Below are positions 14,448 through 16,028 of a DNA stretch of 16,028 bases, in pieces. Under the pieces are notes generated by a model, which did not search any database, was not told the origin of the DNA, and worked only from the letters and a program-made list of their open reading frames with translations. Origin of the DNA: Candidatus Dadabacteria bacterium UBA1144 (lineage in GTDB: Bacteria > Desulfobacterota_D > UBA1144); the NCBI GenBank assembly GCA_905181755.1, contig CAJIYY010000005.1:1-16028 (forward strand). The letters run 5' to 3'. Each line of letters begins with the position of its first letter. The stretch's first letter is position 1. Made by a program: the position numbers and the translations under genes.

Positions 14448-15096
14448 GCTTCCTTAGTGCTTTCTTCGCTGATTTATTCTCTGCCTCTTTTTTGCTCCTT
14501 CCTTTGGAAATACCAAGTTTTACTTTATTTATATAAACAGAGACATGAAACTCCCTTTCATGAGGAGGCCCCTCCTGTTTATCAACAATGTAATTTGGTA
14601 AAACCCCTAGTCTTTTCTGAGACTCAACTTGCAATATGGACTTGTAATCTTCGTCAATGAATTTAGAGAAATCTTGATTTAATAAGAATTCCTTTAAAAA
14701 ATTCTCTGAGGACCTTATTCCTGAATCTTTAAAGATGGCACCAACTATGGATTCAAAAAGACCAGCCAAGTTTGACTCTCTTTTTTCTCCACCTGATTTC
14801 ATCTCCCCTTTGCCCAGCAATAGATACTTCTCTAAATGATTTTTTTTGACAATTTTATAAAAAGATTTCGTGCTAACAATTTGATTTTTGAGTTTTGACA
14901 ACATCCCCTCGTTATATTCAGGAAAGATAGAGAAGAGATGCTTAGTTACTATAAAGCTAATTATTGAGTCACCTAAGAACTCAAGTCTTTCATTATCTTT
15001 TTGGGCAAACTCATTACCGTATGAACTATGAGTTAAAGCCTCTTGCAAGAGGTTTTTGTTCTTAAAGGTGTAATTAATTCTTTCTTCTATAGTCAA
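14431..15096 (-). CDS. rnc: Ribonuclease III
   Basis: A 221-residue double-strand RNA endonuclease that processes rRNA precursors and some mRNAs. The RNase III domain (1-146) has the signature 'NERLEFLGDSIISFIV' (35-50) with Glu36, Glu39 and Asp43, then 'EGMLSKLKNQIVS' (63-75). The second metal block reads 'RESNLAGLFESIVGAIF' (106-122): Glu115 is kept, but the position of E. coli Asp114 is Gly112 here. A double-strand RNA binding domain covers 151-218 (LGVLPNYIV, then GRSKKEAENKSAKKAL). Start is TTG 15094-15096, supported by AGGAG at 15103-15107, six bases upstream; no earlier in-frame start fits as well. Its last 17 bp overlap the end of ntrC on the other strand. It diverges from the MoxR gene across 134 bp; the common partner era is not beside it here. 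Confidence 0.9.
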   Translation of the reverse strand: MTIEERINYTFKNKNLLQEALTHSSYGNEFAQKDNERLEFLGDSIISFIVTKHLFSIFPEYNEGMLSKLKNQIVSTKSFYKIVKKNHLEKYLLLGKGEMKSGGEKRESNLAGLFESIVGAIFKDSGIRSSENFLKEFLLNQDFSKFIDEDYKSILQVESQKRLGVLPNYIVDKQEGPPHEREFHVSVYINKVKLGISKGRSKKEAENKSAKKALRKLKRSE

Positions 15097-15102
15097 CTAG
15101 CT

Positions 15103-15107
15103 CTCCT
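15103..15107 (-). promoter_or_regulatory. Ribosome binding site that fixes the rnc TTG start
   Basis: AGGAG on the minus strand, six bases before TTG 15096. The strong match and ideal spacing decide for this non-ATG start. Confidence 0.75.
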
Positions 15108-15186
15108 AAGTGCAAAATAATAGAACTTCTATCAAGAAGATTAAGGATATAGCTTTTTTAGTTGTTGTAAAATAAATAAACATAAT

Positions 15187-15196
15187 GTAAATTTAC
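15187..15196. promoter_or_regulatory. Perfect 10 bp palindrome in the rnc-moxR gap
   Basis: GTAAATTTAC is its own reverse complement and lies between a possible -10 (CATAAT, 15181-15186) and the MoxR gene start. It could be an operator, but a 10 bp palindrome in such AT-rich DNA can arise by chance. The rest of this 134 bp gap holds only a short CTTCT-ATCA-AGAAG hairpin and no gene. Confidence 0.2.
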
Positions 15197-15230
15197 TTAT
15201 TGGTGCTATTTCACCCAGAAGGAATTTGCA

Positions 15231-16028
15231 ATGTCTAACCCTTTCGAATTACTAAGGTCAGAGATGGATGAGCTAGTTATTGGCCACTCTGATGTTAAGA
15301 CTGCCCTACTGCTTGGTATAATATCCAGAGAACATATATACATACAGGGTCCTCCTGGAACCGCTAAAACAATGCTCTCTGAGATTGTTTCTAAATCTGC
15401 AGATTTATCCTTCTTCTTCTATCAAATGCACCGTGATACAAGACTTTCTGAACTAGTTGGTGATTTGGTAATATCAAGAGAAAATACAAAAAATGGAGAG
15501 ATAATAAGACAGAATATTATTAAAGGTGGAATCCTAACCGCAGAGATATGCTTATTAGATGATATCTCAAGAGCTCCAGGGGAGTCACTTAATGTATTAT
15601 TAAGAATTCTTAATGAAAGAAAATACGGTGATGAAGAAATTCCTCTTCTATCAGCTATTGCCACAAGTAATCCAACAGCTGACGAATATTATAATGAGCC
15701 TCTAGATCCTGCAAATCTAGATAGATTTGTCATACAAATTAACTCTAATGGTCTGTCTTACAGTAAGGAATGGGAAGACGTAAAAAAGATTATTAGTATT
15801 TATTCTGCAAAAAATAGTGAAAATAGTCGCATTGAAAAAATCGGAAAAAAAGTTTTAGATAAGAGTTACCAGAGACTTGAAAATGTTATTGTCTCATCCG
15901 AAATTCAAGAAGGATTAGTTAGTTTTATATCCTGGTTAATAGAAGACTTAAGACTTAACGAATCTAATTCTGTTATTTCTGATAGAACTTTTCTTGTTAA
16001 GTCTATTAAAGTAATAAAGGCAAACGCC
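15231..16028 (+). CDS. MoxR-type AAA+ ATPase (partial, 3' end outside window)
   Basis: The first 266 codons of a MoxR/RavA-clade AAA+ protein, open at the window end. It starts with a helical lead including 'ELVIGHSDVKTALLLGIISREHIYIQG' (14-40). Walker A is GPPGTAKT at 40-47, with the Ala typical of this clade. Next come 'RDTRLSELVGD' (68-78), Walker B 'ICLLDDISRAPGESLNVLLRILNERKYG', sensor-1 'ATSNP' (144-148) and 'PLDPANLDRFVIQI' (157-170), the usual MoxR arginine-finger and sensor region. Walker B here is Asp110-Asp111, where Asp-Glu is the norm. MoxR proteins are chaperone-like ATPases that generally work with von Willebrand factor A domain proteins to mature metalloenzymes or envelope complexes; partners would lie beyond 16028. 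AGAAGGA at 15217-15223 is a good ribosome site seven bases before the ATG. Residues 175-266 are helical and less conserved. Confidence 0.87.
   Translation, partial: MSNPFELLRSEMDELVIGHSDVKTALLLGIISREHIYIQGPPGTAKTMLSEIVSKSADLSFFFYQMHRDTRLSELVGDLVISRENTKNGEIIRQNIIKGGILTAEICLLDDISRAPGESLNVLLRILNERKYGDEEIPLLSAIATSNPTADEYYNEPLDPANLDRFVIQINSNGLSYSKEWEDVKKIISIYSAKNSENSRIEKIGKKVLDKSYQRLENVIVSSEIQEGLVSFISWLIEDLRLNESNSVISDRTFLVKSIKVIKANA

Noticed and set aside
15120..15145. Short CTTCT-ATCA-AGAAG inverted repeat as a terminator or riboswitch
   Set aside because: Only a five-base-pair AT-rich stem, with no U-tract and no known riboswitch elements around it.
1..16028. Defence island, prophage, CRISPR array or insertion sequence
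   Set aside because: No Cas, nuclease-methylase pair, integrase, transposase, spaced repeats or long inverted repeats are visible. The CDC48 and MoxR ATPases are not accompanied by effector genes within the window.

Overview
The window is a gene-dense, AT-rich piece of bacterial chromosome; by eye about one third GC, not computed. It encodes mostly housekeeping functions. Codon use looks even throughout, TGA is used as a normal stop, and no insertion sequence, phage gene, CRISPR array, integrase or long repeat is visible. No gap between genes exceeds about 135 bases. The NtrB/NtrC pair with an intact sigma-54-contacting loop (GAFTGA), a secreted wall-type cysteine hydrolase and an ABC exporter suggest a Gram-negative-type, probably free-living bacterium. 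The combination of a CDC48/p97-type double AAA+ ATPase, an F420/FMN luciferase-like oxidoreductase and an M3 oligoendopeptidase suggests an uncultured lineage outside the best-known Proteobacteria. I cannot assign a phylum from the sequence alone.

Layout. (1) 1-623, minus: the N-terminal half of an ABC exporter, cut by the window edge. (2) 700-1590, plus: luciferase-like monooxygenase, divergent from the exporter. (3) 1596-4868, minus: a tight three-gene unit read as CDC48-type ATPase, then a secreted DUF1460 amidase-like protein (29 bp overlap), then an unrecognised acidic coiled-coil protein whose ribosome binding site overlaps the previous stop codon. (4) 4932-10485, plus: recF, a GatB/YqeY-domain gene, an oligoendopeptidase F gene, rsmD, coaD and an aspartate aminotransferase gene, all with short gaps or overlaps, so probably one transcript. 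(5) 10497-10572, minus: tRNA-Ala(GGC) with encoded CCA, tail to tail with the aminotransferase gene. (6) 10639-14447, plus: homoserine dehydrogenase, then ntrB and ntrC. (7) 14431-15096, minus: rnc, overlapping the 3' end of ntrC by 17 bp. (8) 15231 to the end, plus: the first 266 codons of a MoxR-type AAA+ ATPase.

How the genes fit together. The aspartate aminotransferase and homoserine dehydrogenase both belong to aspartate-family amino acid metabolism, and ntrBC next door would be the nitrogen-responsive regulators. RsmD (16S rRNA methylation), RNase III and YqeY concern RNA and translation; CoaD makes coenzyme A; RecF repairs stalled forks. The CDC48-type ATPase, oligoendopeptidase F and MoxR concern protein remodelling and turnover. 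The points most worth a second look are the CDC48/DUF1460/coiled-coil operon, a glycine in place of a metal-binding aspartate in RNase III, and an Asp-Asp Walker B in the MoxR protein. I did not find convincing evidence of a new defence or mobile system.
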